In this document: positions 1 through 6,667 of the stretch, piece by piece
Layout: each line of letters starts with the position of its first letter
Numbering within the stretch: position 1 is the stretch's first letter
Program-made: the position numbers and the translations under genes
NCBI GenBank assembly: GCA_003560175.1
Contig: PWIZ01000313.1
Location: forward strand, 1 to 14,013
Direction of reading: 5' to 3'
Length of the DNA stretch: 14,013 bases
Origin: Halomonas sp.
GTDB lineage: Bacteria > Pseudomonadota > Gammaproteobacteria > Pseudomonadales > Halomonadaceae
Notes under the pieces: generated by a model
Told to the model about the DNA's origin: nothing
Databases searched by the model: none
Seen by the model: only the letters and a program-made list of their open reading frames with translations

Positions 1-2060
1 CCCACGTGATGAAGTACCTTCACTCACGTGAAATGAAGAATATGTACGACCGCAAGATCTGGTGCTTCATGGGCGACGGCGAATGCGACGAGCCGGAATC
101 CCTGGGTGCCATCCACCTGGCTAGCCGCGAGAATCTCGACAACCTCATCTTCGTCGTCAACTGCAACCTGCAGCGTCTCGATGGCCCGGTGCGCGGTAAT
201 GGCCGCATCATGGACGAGCTCGAGGGGGTCTTCCGCGGTGCTGGCTGGAACGTGCTCAAGGTCGTCTGGGGGCGGCTGTGGGATCCGCTCTTCGAGAAAG
301 ACAAGAAGGGTATCTTGCAGAAGCGCATGGACGAGGCGGTCGACGGCGAGTATCAGAACTTCAAGGCCAACGACGGCGCCTACACCCGCAAGCATTTCTT
401 CGGCAAGTATCCCGAGACTGCCGAGATGGTCAAGGACATGTCCGACGAGGACATCTGGAAGCTCAACCGCGGCGGGCATGATCCTTTCAAGGTCTATGCT
501 GCCTACCATGAGGCGACCCATACCACCAACGGCCGGCCCACTGTGATCCTGGCCCACACCGTCAAGGGCTATGGCATGGGCAGCGGCGACGGTGAGGCCG
601 CCAACGAGGCCCACCAAGTCAAGACCATGGAATACGAGGCGCTGAAGACGTTCCGCGACCGCTTCGGCATTCCGTTGAATGACGAGCAGCTCAAGGAAGT
701 GACGTACTACAAGCCGGAAGACGATTCCCCCGAGCTCAAGTACATGCATCTCCAGCGCGAGCGGCTGGGCGGCTTCGTGCCGAGCCGGCGCAGTGACTTC
801 GAGGCGCTGGACATTCCTCCGCTGGACGACAAGATCTTCGCCTCCCAGACCGGCGGCTCCAAGGGGCGAGAGGTCTCCACTACCATGGCGTTTGTGCGCG
901 TGCTCAACGGCCTGGTCAAGCACAAGCAGCTCGGTCCGCGGGTAGTGCCGATCATTCCCGATGAGGCGCGCACCTTCGGCATGGAGGGGATGTTCCGCCA
1001 GCTCGGTATCTACACCTCCGAAGGCCAGAAATATGAGCCGGTCGACAAGGGCCAGATCATGTTCTATCGCGAGGATCAGAAGGGCCAGATCCTCGAGGAG
1101 GGCATCACCGAGGCTGGCGCCATGTCGGCCTGGATCGCCGCAGCGACCTCTTACTCCAACAACAACATCACGCTGCTGCCGTTCTACGTCTACTACTCGA
1201 TGTTCGGCTTCCAGCGCATTGGCGATCTAGCCTGGGCGGCCGGTGACCTGCAGGCTCGTGGCTTCCTGGTTGGCGGTACCGCGGGGCGCACCACCCTGAA
1301 CGGTGAAGGCCTGCAGCATCAGGACGGCCACAGCCACCTGCTGGCCTCAACGATTCCCAACTGTCGCAGCTACGATCCCACCTATGCTCACGAGGTGGCG
1401 GTGATCGTCCAGGATGGTTTGAAGCGCATGTTCGCCGACAAGGAGAACTGTTTCTACTATCTGACGGTGATGAACGAGAACTACGAGCATCCCGAGCTCG
1501 AAACGGTACCTGCTGAAAATATCATCAAGGGCATGTACCTGCTGCGGGAGACCCAGGGCGACAAGGGGCGCGTGCAGCTGATGGGCTCTGGGACCATCCT
1601 GCGTGAAGTCGAGGCCGCCGCGGAAATTCTCGCCGAGGAGTGGGGGGTGGGCGCCGATATCTGGAGCGTCACCAGCTTCAACGAGCTTCGCCGCGAGGCC
1701 CTGGAGATCGATCGCCAGGCCTTCATCAATCCCGAGGCCGAGCCGGGCAAGCCCCATGTGACCCGTTGCCTGGAAGGTCGTCAGGGGCCGGCGATTGTCT
1801 CCACGGACTATATGAAGCTGTTCGCCGACCAGGTCCGCGCCTGGGTGCCGACCGACTACCATGTGCTGGGGACCGACGGCTTCGGTCGCTCCGATACCCG
1901 TGAGAAGCTGCGTGCCTTCTTCGAGGTCGACCGCTATTACGTGACCGTCGCCGCGCTCAAGGCGCTGGCCGACCGTGGCGAGCTGGATCGCAAGGTCGTC
2001 GGCGAGGCGCTCAACAAGTACGGCATCGACCCGGCCAAGCGCAACCCGCTTGAGGTGTGA
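1..2060 (+). CDS. aceE: Pyruvate dehydrogenase E1 component, AceE (5' partial)
   Basis: This is the E1 subunit of the pyruvate dehydrogenase complex, which decarboxylates pyruvate using thiamine diphosphate and passes the acetyl group to the lipoyl arms of AceF. The gene enters from the left edge in the frame starting at base 3. About 686 codons are visible, whereas the family is near 890 residues, so roughly the first 200 residues are missing. The thiamine diphosphate motif GDG (bases 72-80) with the later NCN is present. Other stretches typical of the homodimeric gammaproteobacterial E1 include DEARTFGMEG, YYSMFGFQRIGDLAWAAGD, the histidine-rich EGLQHQDGHSH loop, and the C-terminal STDYMKLFADQVR and LGTDGFGRSDTRE. 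It is not the alpha/beta heterodimeric E1 type. The gene is followed 75 bp later by aceF on the same strand and is presumably co-transcribed with it. The promoter and any PdhR-like operator would lie outside the window. Confidence 0.98.
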   Translation, partial: HVMKYLHSREMKNMYDRKIWCFMGDGECDEPESLGAIHLASRENLDNLIFVVNCNLQRLDGPVRGNGRIMDELEGVFRGAGWNVLKVVWGRLWDPLFEKDKKGILQKRMDEAVDGEYQNFKANDGAYTRKHFFGKYPETAEMVKDMSDEDIWKLNRGGHDPFKVYAAYHEATHTTNGRPTVILAHTVKGYGMGSGDGEAANEAHQVKTMEYEALKTFRDRFGIPLNDEQLKEVTYYKPEDDSPELKYMHLQRERLGGFVPSRRSDFEALDIPPLDDKIFASQTGGSKGREVSTTMAFVRVLNGLVKHKQLGPRVVPIIPDEARTFGMEGMFRQLGIYTSEGQKYEPVDKGQIMFYREDQKGQILEEGITEAGAMSAWIAAATSYSNNNITLLPFYVYYSMFGFQRIGDLAWAAGDLQARGFLVGGTAGRTTLNGEGLQHQDGHSHLLASTIPNCRSYDPTYAHEVAVIVQDGLKRMFADKENCFYYLTVMNENYEHPELETVPAENIIKGMYLLRETQGDKGRVQLMGSGTILREVEAAAEILAEEWGVGADIWSVTSFNELRREALEIDRQAFINPEAEPGKPHVTRCLEGRQGPAIVSTDYMKLFADQVRAWVPTDYHVLGTDGFGRSDTREKLRAFFEVDRYYVTVAALKALADRGELDRKVVGEALNKYGIDPAKRNPLEV

Positions 2061-2087
2061 GGCGCCGACCGACTGATCCGTTGGCAT

Positions 2088-2107
2088 GGCGGGCCGGGCG
2101 GCCCGCC
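2088..2107 (+). other. GC-rich hairpin in the aceE-aceF gap
   Basis: The arms GGCGGGCC (2088-2095) and GGCCCGCC (2100-2107) form an 8-bp perfect stem with loop GGGC. A C-rich stretch, not a run of T, follows it, so it is unlikely to be an efficient intrinsic terminator. A role as an mRNA stability element or partial attenuator that tunes the AceE to AceF ratio is inferred. Confidence 0.6.
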
Positions 2108-2121
2108 CCCGTCAAGAGTTT

Positions 2122-2138
2122 GAAGGAGCGCGACCTTG
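2122..2138 (+). promoter_or_regulatory. Strong ribosome binding site for a TTG start of aceF
   Basis: GAAGGAG at 2122-2128 lies 7 nt before TTG at 2136-2138. No ATG or GTG in a suitable place would preserve the lipoyl-domain start SSEIIKVPDIGG, so this site decides the start. Confidence 0.8.
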
Positions 2139-4151
2139 AGTAGCGAAATCATCAAAGTTCCGGACATCGGTGGCGATACCGATGTGGAAATCATCGAGAT
2201 CGCGGTGGCCGTGGGCGATACCATCGACCCCGAGGACACCTTGATCACGCTGGAGTCCGATAAGGCCAGCATGGACGTGCCGGCGCCGAAGGGCGGCAAG
2301 GTGCTGAGGGTGCTGGTGAAGGAGGGCGACACCGTCTCCGAGGGTGACGACATCGTCGAAATCGAGGTGGAGGGGGGTGGCGAGGCCGAGGAGAAGGACA
2401 AGGACAAGGACGAGGACGAGGACGCCACGTCATTGGCCGAGCCTGCTCCCGAGAAATCGTCCGCACCCGCCGCGGAGAAGTCCGCCGCCAAGCCGGGAGG
2501 CGGTGGCAAGCAGACCGTCGAGATCAAGGTCCCCGACCTCGGCGGCTCCTCGGATGTGGAGATCATCGAGGTGGCGGTGGCCGAAGGCGACGAGGTCGCC
2601 GCCGAGGATACGCTGATCACTCTGGAGTCCGACAAGGCCTCCATGGATGTGCCCAGCCCCCACGCCGGAAAGCTGGTCTCGCTGACGGTGAAGGAAGGCG
2701 ATACCGTCTCCGAGGGCGACGTGATCGGCACCATGGAGATCGCCGGCGAGTCCGAGCCATCCGAGTCCGAGTCGGTCGCGTCAGAGCCAGAGTCCGCTGA
2801 GCCCGAGCCAGCAGAGGAGCAGGAAGAGACTGCCTCCGGCGAGCCCGAGCGCAAAGAGATCCGTGTGCCGGATCTCTCCGGTTCCTCCGATGTGCCGATC
2901 ATCGAGATCGCCGTGGCTGCCGGCGACGAGATCAACGAGGAAGATCCGCTGATCACCCTTGAGTCCGACAAGGCCTCCATGGACGTGCCGAGCCCCTTCA
3001 AGGGCAAGCTGCTCGAGCTCACCGTCAAGGAGGGCGATACCGTCTCCGAGGGTGATCTGATCGGCTATATGGAAGTGGTCGGCGCGACCAAGCCGAAGAC
3101 CGCGGACAAGTCGTCCGAGTCGAAGGCCCAGGCCCCGAAGTCGGACGCACCGAAGGCCAACAAGCCGGCACCGACCCCGGGCGGCAGGCCGAGCCCCGAG
3201 GCCCAGATGGCCAGCCACAAGCCGCGTGACGGCAAGCTGGTCCACGCTGGCCCGGCGGTGCGCATGCTGGCCCGCGAGCTGGGTGTCGATCTCGATCTGG
3301 TCAAGCCCAGCGGCCCGAAGGAGCGGGTGCTCAAGGATGACGTCAACGCCTACGTCAAACAGGTGATGGCGAGCCAGGCCCAGGCATCGGCCGGCGCGCC
3401 GGCAGCGGCAGGCTCCGGCATTCCGCCCATCCCGGACCAGGACTTCAGCCAGTTCGGCGAGGTGGAAGAGAAGCCCATGGGCCGCCTGATGAAGATGGGC
3501 GCGACCAACCTGCACCGCAGCTGGGTGAATCTACCCCACGTCACCCAGTTCGACGAGGCCGACATCACCGAGCTGGAGGCCTTCCGCAAGTCCATGAAGG
3601 CCGAGGCGGAGGCTCAGGGTGCCAAGCTCACGCCGCTGCCGTTCATGATCAAGGCGTGTGCCTATGCCCTGCGTCAGTATCCGCAGTTCAATGTCAGCCT
3701 CAGGGCCGATGGCGAGTCGGTGGTGTGGAAGAAGTACGTCCATATCGGCATCGCCGTGGATAGCCCGGAAGGCCTGATGGTGCCGGTGATTCGCAATGCG
3801 GATAAGAAGTCGCTGATCGACATCGCCAAGGAGTCCGTGGAGCTGGCCAAGAAGGCGCAGACCAAGAAGCTCAAGCGCGATGAGATGACCGGGGGTTGCT
3901 TCACCATCTCGAGCCTCGGTTCCATCGGTGGCACCGCCTTCACGCCCATCGTCAATGCGCCGGAGGTGGCCATTCTCGGCGTCTCCAAGGCGTCGATGAA
4001 GCCGGTGTGGGACGGCAAGGCTTTCGAGCCGCGGCTGATGATGCCGCTGTGCCTGTCCTATGACCATCGTGCGGTTAACGGAGCCGATGCGGCTCGCTTC
4101 ACCGCGCTGCTAGCCCAGCTGCTGAGTGATATTCGTCGCCTGTTGCTGTGA
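2136..4151 (+). CDS. aceF: Dihydrolipoamide acetyltransferase, AceF (E2 of pyruvate dehydrogenase), three lipoyl domains
   Basis: This is the E2 core of the pyruvate dehydrogenase complex. Its lipoyl arms receive acetyl from AceE and transfer it to CoA. The 671-residue product (E. coli about 630) shows three lipoyl domains at about residues 3-78, 125-203 and 237-313. Each carries the ESDKASMDVP attachment motif, with lipoyl lysines K43, K167 and K279. The peripheral subunit-binding domain is at about 365-408 and the catalytic acetyltransferase domain at about 445-671. The active-site motif is DHRAVNG (H644), with Asn648 where E. coli has Asp; as I recall, Azotobacter and Pseudomonas E2p also have Asn there. 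The inter-domain linkers are strongly acidic, including an alternating Lys/Asp then Glu/Asp run at 86-96, instead of the Ala/Pro-rich linkers of E. coli. The gene starts with TTG behind a strong Shine-Dalgarno sequence. It lies downstream of aceE and ends the operon; no lpd (E3) gene follows. Confidence 0.98.
   Translation: MSSEIIKVPDIGGDTDVEIIEIAVAVGDTIDPEDTLITLESDKASMDVPAPKGGKVLRVLVKEGDTVSEGDDIVEIEVEGGGEAEEKDKDKDEDEDATSLAEPAPEKSSAPAAEKSAAKPGGGGKQTVEIKVPDLGGSSDVEIIEVAVAEGDEVAAEDTLITLESDKASMDVPSPHAGKLVSLTVKEGDTVSEGDVIGTMEIAGESEPSESESVASEPESAEPEPAEEQEETASGEPERKEIRVPDLSGSSDVPIIEIAVAAGDEINEEDPLITLESDKASMDVPSPFKGKLLELTVKEGDTVSEGDLIGYMEVVGATKPKTADKSSESKAQAPKSDAPKANKPAPTPGGRPSPEAQMASHKPRDGKLVHAGPAVRMLARELGVDLDLVKPSGPKERVLKDDVNAYVKQVMASQAQASAGAPAAAGSGIPPIPDQDFSQFGEVEEKPMGRLMKMGATNLHRSWVNLPHVTQFDEADITELEAFRKSMKAEAEAQGAKLTPLPFMIKACAYALRQYPQFNVSLRADGESVVWKKYVHIGIAVDSPEGLMVPVIRNADKKSLIDIAKESVELAKKAQTKKLKRDEMTGGCFTISSLGSIGGTAFTPIVNAPEVAILGVSKASMKPVWDGKAFEPRLMMPLCLSYDHRAVNGADAARFTALLAQLLSDIRRLLL
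2250..3075 (+). repeat. Three DNA-level copies of the lipoyl-domain segment within aceF
   Basis: The lipoyl-domain coding units recur at spacings of 372 bp (K43 to K167 codons) and 336 bp (K167 to K279 codons). Short tracts are identical in sequence. GAGTCCGACAAGGCCTCCAT is shared by copies 2 and 3, and GGCGATACCGTCTCCGAGGG is shared by copies 2 and 3 with one change in copy 1. The pattern is internal duplication with partial sequence homogenisation. Confidence 0.85.
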
Positions 4152-4185
4152 CTCGGAGGCACTGTCCGTCTGATCTGGCAACAAT

Positions 4186-4211
4186 ACGACGGCGCCCTAG
4201 GGCGCCGTCGT
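4186..4211 (+). terminator. Terminator hairpin after aceF
   Basis: A perfect 10-bp stem, CGACGGCGCC (4187-4196) with GGCGCCGTCG (4201-4210), encloses a CTAG loop. It extends to 11 bp with A4186-T4211. It is followed by TTCCTTG, only a modest T tract. It starts 35 bp after the aceF stop codon and probably ends the aceEF transcript. Confidence 0.8.
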
Positions 4212-4288
4212 TCCTTGCGGCGAGCCTAGGGCAATGGTCGCCAGACCAAAGTGTTATTCGGCCATTAGTCGTCTGATTCACATGGCTT

Positions 4289-4315
4289 TTTTGCCTGATC
4301 AAAGGGTTGGCAAAA
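4289..4315. repeat. Inverted repeat upstream of adk
   Basis: The arms TTTTGCC (4289-4295) and GGCAAAA (4309-4315) are perfect inverted copies separated by 13 bp. The element ends 10 bp before the candidate adk -35 box, a usual position for an operator. No terminator function is evident because the right arm is followed by G-rich sequence. The binding factor is unknown. Confidence 0.45.
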
Positions 4316-4325
4316 GGGGCAGTGC

Positions 4326-4354
4326 TTGTGCCCGACCCGGGCCGCGGTTATCGT
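4326..4354 (+). promoter_or_regulatory. Candidate sigma70 promoter for adk
   Basis: TTGTGC (4326-4331) and TATCGT (4349-4354) are separated by 17 bp. Both boxes match the consensus only partly (about 3-4 of 6 each). The predicted leader to the adk start is about 50 nt. The upstream terminator and the 258-bp gap indicate that adk needs its own promoter, but this exact site is tentative. Confidence 0.35.
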
Positions 4355-4382
4355 TTCATCCCATCTATTTCTTCACTACTGA

Positions 4383-5066
<684 letters not shown>

Positions 5067-5109
5067 CTCCAGGCCTATCGCCGGATCAGCCCCGTTTGTC
5101 ATAGCAATC

Positions 5110-5134
5110 CGATGGCCCGCTTTGCGGGCCATCG
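5110..5134 (+). terminator. Terminator hairpin after adk
   Basis: The stem CGATGGCCCGC (5110-5120) pairs perfectly with GCGGGCCATCG (5124-5134) around a TTT loop. It is followed by TCGTTTG, a weak T tract. It lies 43 bp after the adk stop and 20 bp before the tsaB -10 box, separating the two transcription units. Confidence 0.8.
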
Positions 5135-5154
5135 TCGTTTGTGGCCCCGCCGCG

Positions 5155-5160
5155 TATAAT
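5155..5160 (+). promoter_or_regulatory. Consensus -10 box for tsaB-rsmJ
   Basis: TATAAT is an exact -10 consensus, with a predicted start point near 5167 and a leader of about 28 nt to the tsaB ATG. No good -35 box is visible 16-18 bp upstream, where the sequence is the right edge of the adk terminator. There is no extended -10 TG. The promoter may be weak or activator-dependent. Confidence 0.5.
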
Positions 5161-5194
5161 GGCTGCCCCCACTTCTCCCTGCGATGGTTGTGCC

Positions 5195-5899
5195 ATGTCG
5201 ATCCTGCTGGCCCTGGATGCCTCCTCGAGCGCCTGTTCCGCCGCCCTGCTGCGGCGCCGCGCGGGCGCCGGTGACGAACTGCTCTCCCGCTTCGAGATGA
5301 CGCCCCGCGCGCACACTCGACGGCTGCTGCCCATGGTCGACGAGGTGCTGGCCGAGGCCGGCGTGCGCCCCGCCGAGCTGGACGCCGTGGCCTACGGACG
5401 CGGCCCCGGTTCCTTTACCGGCCTGCGTATTGCCGCCGGTGCCGCCCAGGGGCTGGCTTACGGACTCGATCGCCCGCTATTCGGTGTCTCTACCCTGGCG
5501 GCACTGGCTCTGGGCGCCCACCGTCGCCACCACTTCCGCTGGCTGGTCACCGCCCTGGACGCACGCATGGGCGAGATCTACGTCGCCGCCTGGCAGTGCC
5601 ACGATGGCCTGCTGGAGCCACTCCTCGAAGAGGTGGTGATGCCGCCCTCGCACCTGCGCCTGCCGGCCGATCATGACGACCATGACTGGGTGGGGATCGG
5701 ATCCGGCTGGGGCCTCTGGGAGCAGATGCCCCTCGAGGTGCAGGCGGGGATGAGCCAGCGTCTGCCGGAGGCAGAGGCCGATGCCGCCGATGTGGCACTG
5801 CTGGCCATGGCCGAGCTGGACGCTGGCGGCGGCCAGCCAGCTCATCTGGTGCAGCCGGTCTATCTGCGCAACGAGGTGGCCTGGAAGAAGGCCAGGTGA
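5195..5899 (+). CDS. tsaB: tRNA N6-threonylcarbamoyladenosine synthesis protein TsaB
   Basis: TsaB is the inactive ASKHA-fold partner of TsaD. With TsaE it helps transfer the threonylcarbamoyl group to A37 of ANN-decoding tRNAs. The 234-residue product (E. coli 231) has the family signature [13 protein letters not shown] at 67-79, [10 protein letters not shown] in the middle and the characteristic end [11 protein letters not shown]. The frame is open back to a GTG at 5141, but that extension would begin upstream of the -10 box and adds 18 residues not found in the family; the ATG at 5195 gives the usual N-terminus [14 protein letters not shown]. No clear Shine-Dalgarno precedes it. The stop overlaps the rsmJ start by 4 bp, so the pair is probably translationally coupled. 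Confidence 0.95.
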   Translation: MSILLALDASSSACSAALLRRRAGAGDELLSRFEMTPRAHTRRLLPMVDEVLAEAGVRPAELDAVAYGRGPGSFTGLRIAAGAAQGLAYGLDRPLFGVSTLAALALGAHRRHHFRWLVTALDARMGEIYVAAWQCHDGLLEPLLEEVVMPPSHLRLPADHDDHDWVGIGSGWGLWEQMPLEVQAGMSQRLPEAEADAADVALLAMAELDAGGGQPAHLVQPVYLRNEVAWKKAR

Positions 5900-6660
5900 G
5901 TGCGTTGCCGCCGGTGGCGGTGCACGATAAGGGGCTGAGCGACTTGGCCGAGCGATTGGGCCTGCCCTTGGGGGGAGAGGCCGAACTCCTCCTCGAGCGC
6001 CGCGAGGGTCGCCTGGTACTGGCCGGCGATGCCAAGCGCTTTGGCCACCCGCTGGCGGTAGAATTCGCCAGCGGTAAGGTGGCCCATCGTCGCCGCTTCG
6101 GGGGCGGGCGGGGCCAGCTGATCGCTCGGGCCTGCGGCCTGGCCCAGGGGGTGACGCCTTTCATCGTGGACGCCACGGCGGGCCTCGGGCGTGACGGCTT
6201 CGTCCTGGCCAGCCTGGGCGCGCCGGTGCTGTTGGTGGAGCGGGTAGCGGCGATCTTCGCTCTGCTCGAGGACGGGCTGGCCCGCGCCCTGCGTGATATC
6301 GAGACCACGGAGATCGTCGCCCGCATGCGCCTGGTGCACGGCGATGCGGTCACGGAGCTCGAGGCCCTGATAGCGGCGGCCGACTTCCCGCCCCAGGTGA
6401 TCCACCTGGACCCGATGTTTCCCCACCGCGACAAGTCGGCGCTGGTCAAGAAGGAGATGCGGCTGTTCCGCACCCTGGCCGGCGACGATGAGGACGCTCC
6501 GCGGCTGCTGGAGGCGGCTCTGGATGTGGCCACCCATCGGGTGGTGGTCAAGCGTCCGCGCAAGGCGCCGCCTATCGAAGGGCCGCCACCGCGCCACATG
6601 ATCGAGGGCAAGACCAGCCGCTACGACCTCTACGTTCACCAGGCACTGCGGGCGGGCTGA
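5896..6660 (+). CDS. rsmJ: 16S rRNA (guanine-1516-N2)-methyltransferase RsmJ
   Basis: RsmJ (formerly YhiQ) is an S-adenosylmethionine-dependent enzyme that makes m2G1516 in 16S rRNA of the small ribosomal subunit. The 254-residue product (E. coli about 250) shows the SAM-binding motif [12 protein letters not shown] at 91-102. It also has the family-specific [19 protein letters not shown] at 171-189 and RVVVKRP near the end. The GTG start is embedded in the tsaB stop (GTGA, 5896-5899), and GAAGG at 5887-5891 may help initiation. It is the second gene of the tsaB unit, and both products act on translation RNAs. Its TGA directly abuts the plsB stop on the other strand, leaving no intergenic space for a terminator. 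Confidence 0.96.
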   Translation: MSALPPVAVHDKGLSDLAERLGLPLGGEAELLLERREGRLVLAGDAKRFGHPLAVEFASGKVAHRRRFGGGRGQLIARACGLAQGVTPFIVDATAGLGRDGFVLASLGAPVLLVERVAAIFALLEDGLARALRDIETTEIVARMRLVHGDAVTELEALIAAADFPPQVIHLDPMFPHRDKSALVKKEMRLFRTLAGDDEDAPRLLEAALDVATHRVVVKRPRKAPPIEGPPPRHMIEGKTSRYDLYVHQALRAG

Positions 6661-6667
6661 TCAGCCC
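6654..6667. repeat. 14-bp palindrome formed by the two convergent stop codons
   Basis: GGGCTGATCAGCCC is a perfect palindrome centred between the rsmJ TGA (6658-6660) and the plsB stop (TCA on the plus strand, 6661-6663). As RNA it could form a 5-bp stem with a 4-nt loop, without a T tract on either side. Confidence 0.7.

Noticed and set aside
24..923. Minus-strand open frame of 299 codons opposite aceE
   Set aside because: The plus strand is unmistakably aceE across the whole stretch, and the antisense product shows no domain or start signal.
1937..3028. Long minus-strand open frame opposite aceF (Ser-rich, 363 codons)
   Set aside because: It mirrors the repeated lipoyl domains and acidic linkers of aceF (GAC/GAG/TCC codons read backward) and resembles no family; GC-rich codon bias creates such frames.
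4284..4295. GGC-T6-GCC mini-hairpin upstream of adk
   Set aside because: Only three base pairs; the longer TTTTGCC/GGCAAAA pairing uses the same bases and is a better candidate.
5141..5194. Upstream start of tsaB at GTG 5141
   Set aside because: It lies upstream of the TATAAT box and adds residues absent from the family.
5547..6611. Minus-strand open frame of 354 codons spanning tsaB and rsmJ
   Set aside because: It is antisense to two well-matched genes and of low-complexity Arg/Ser/Pro composition.
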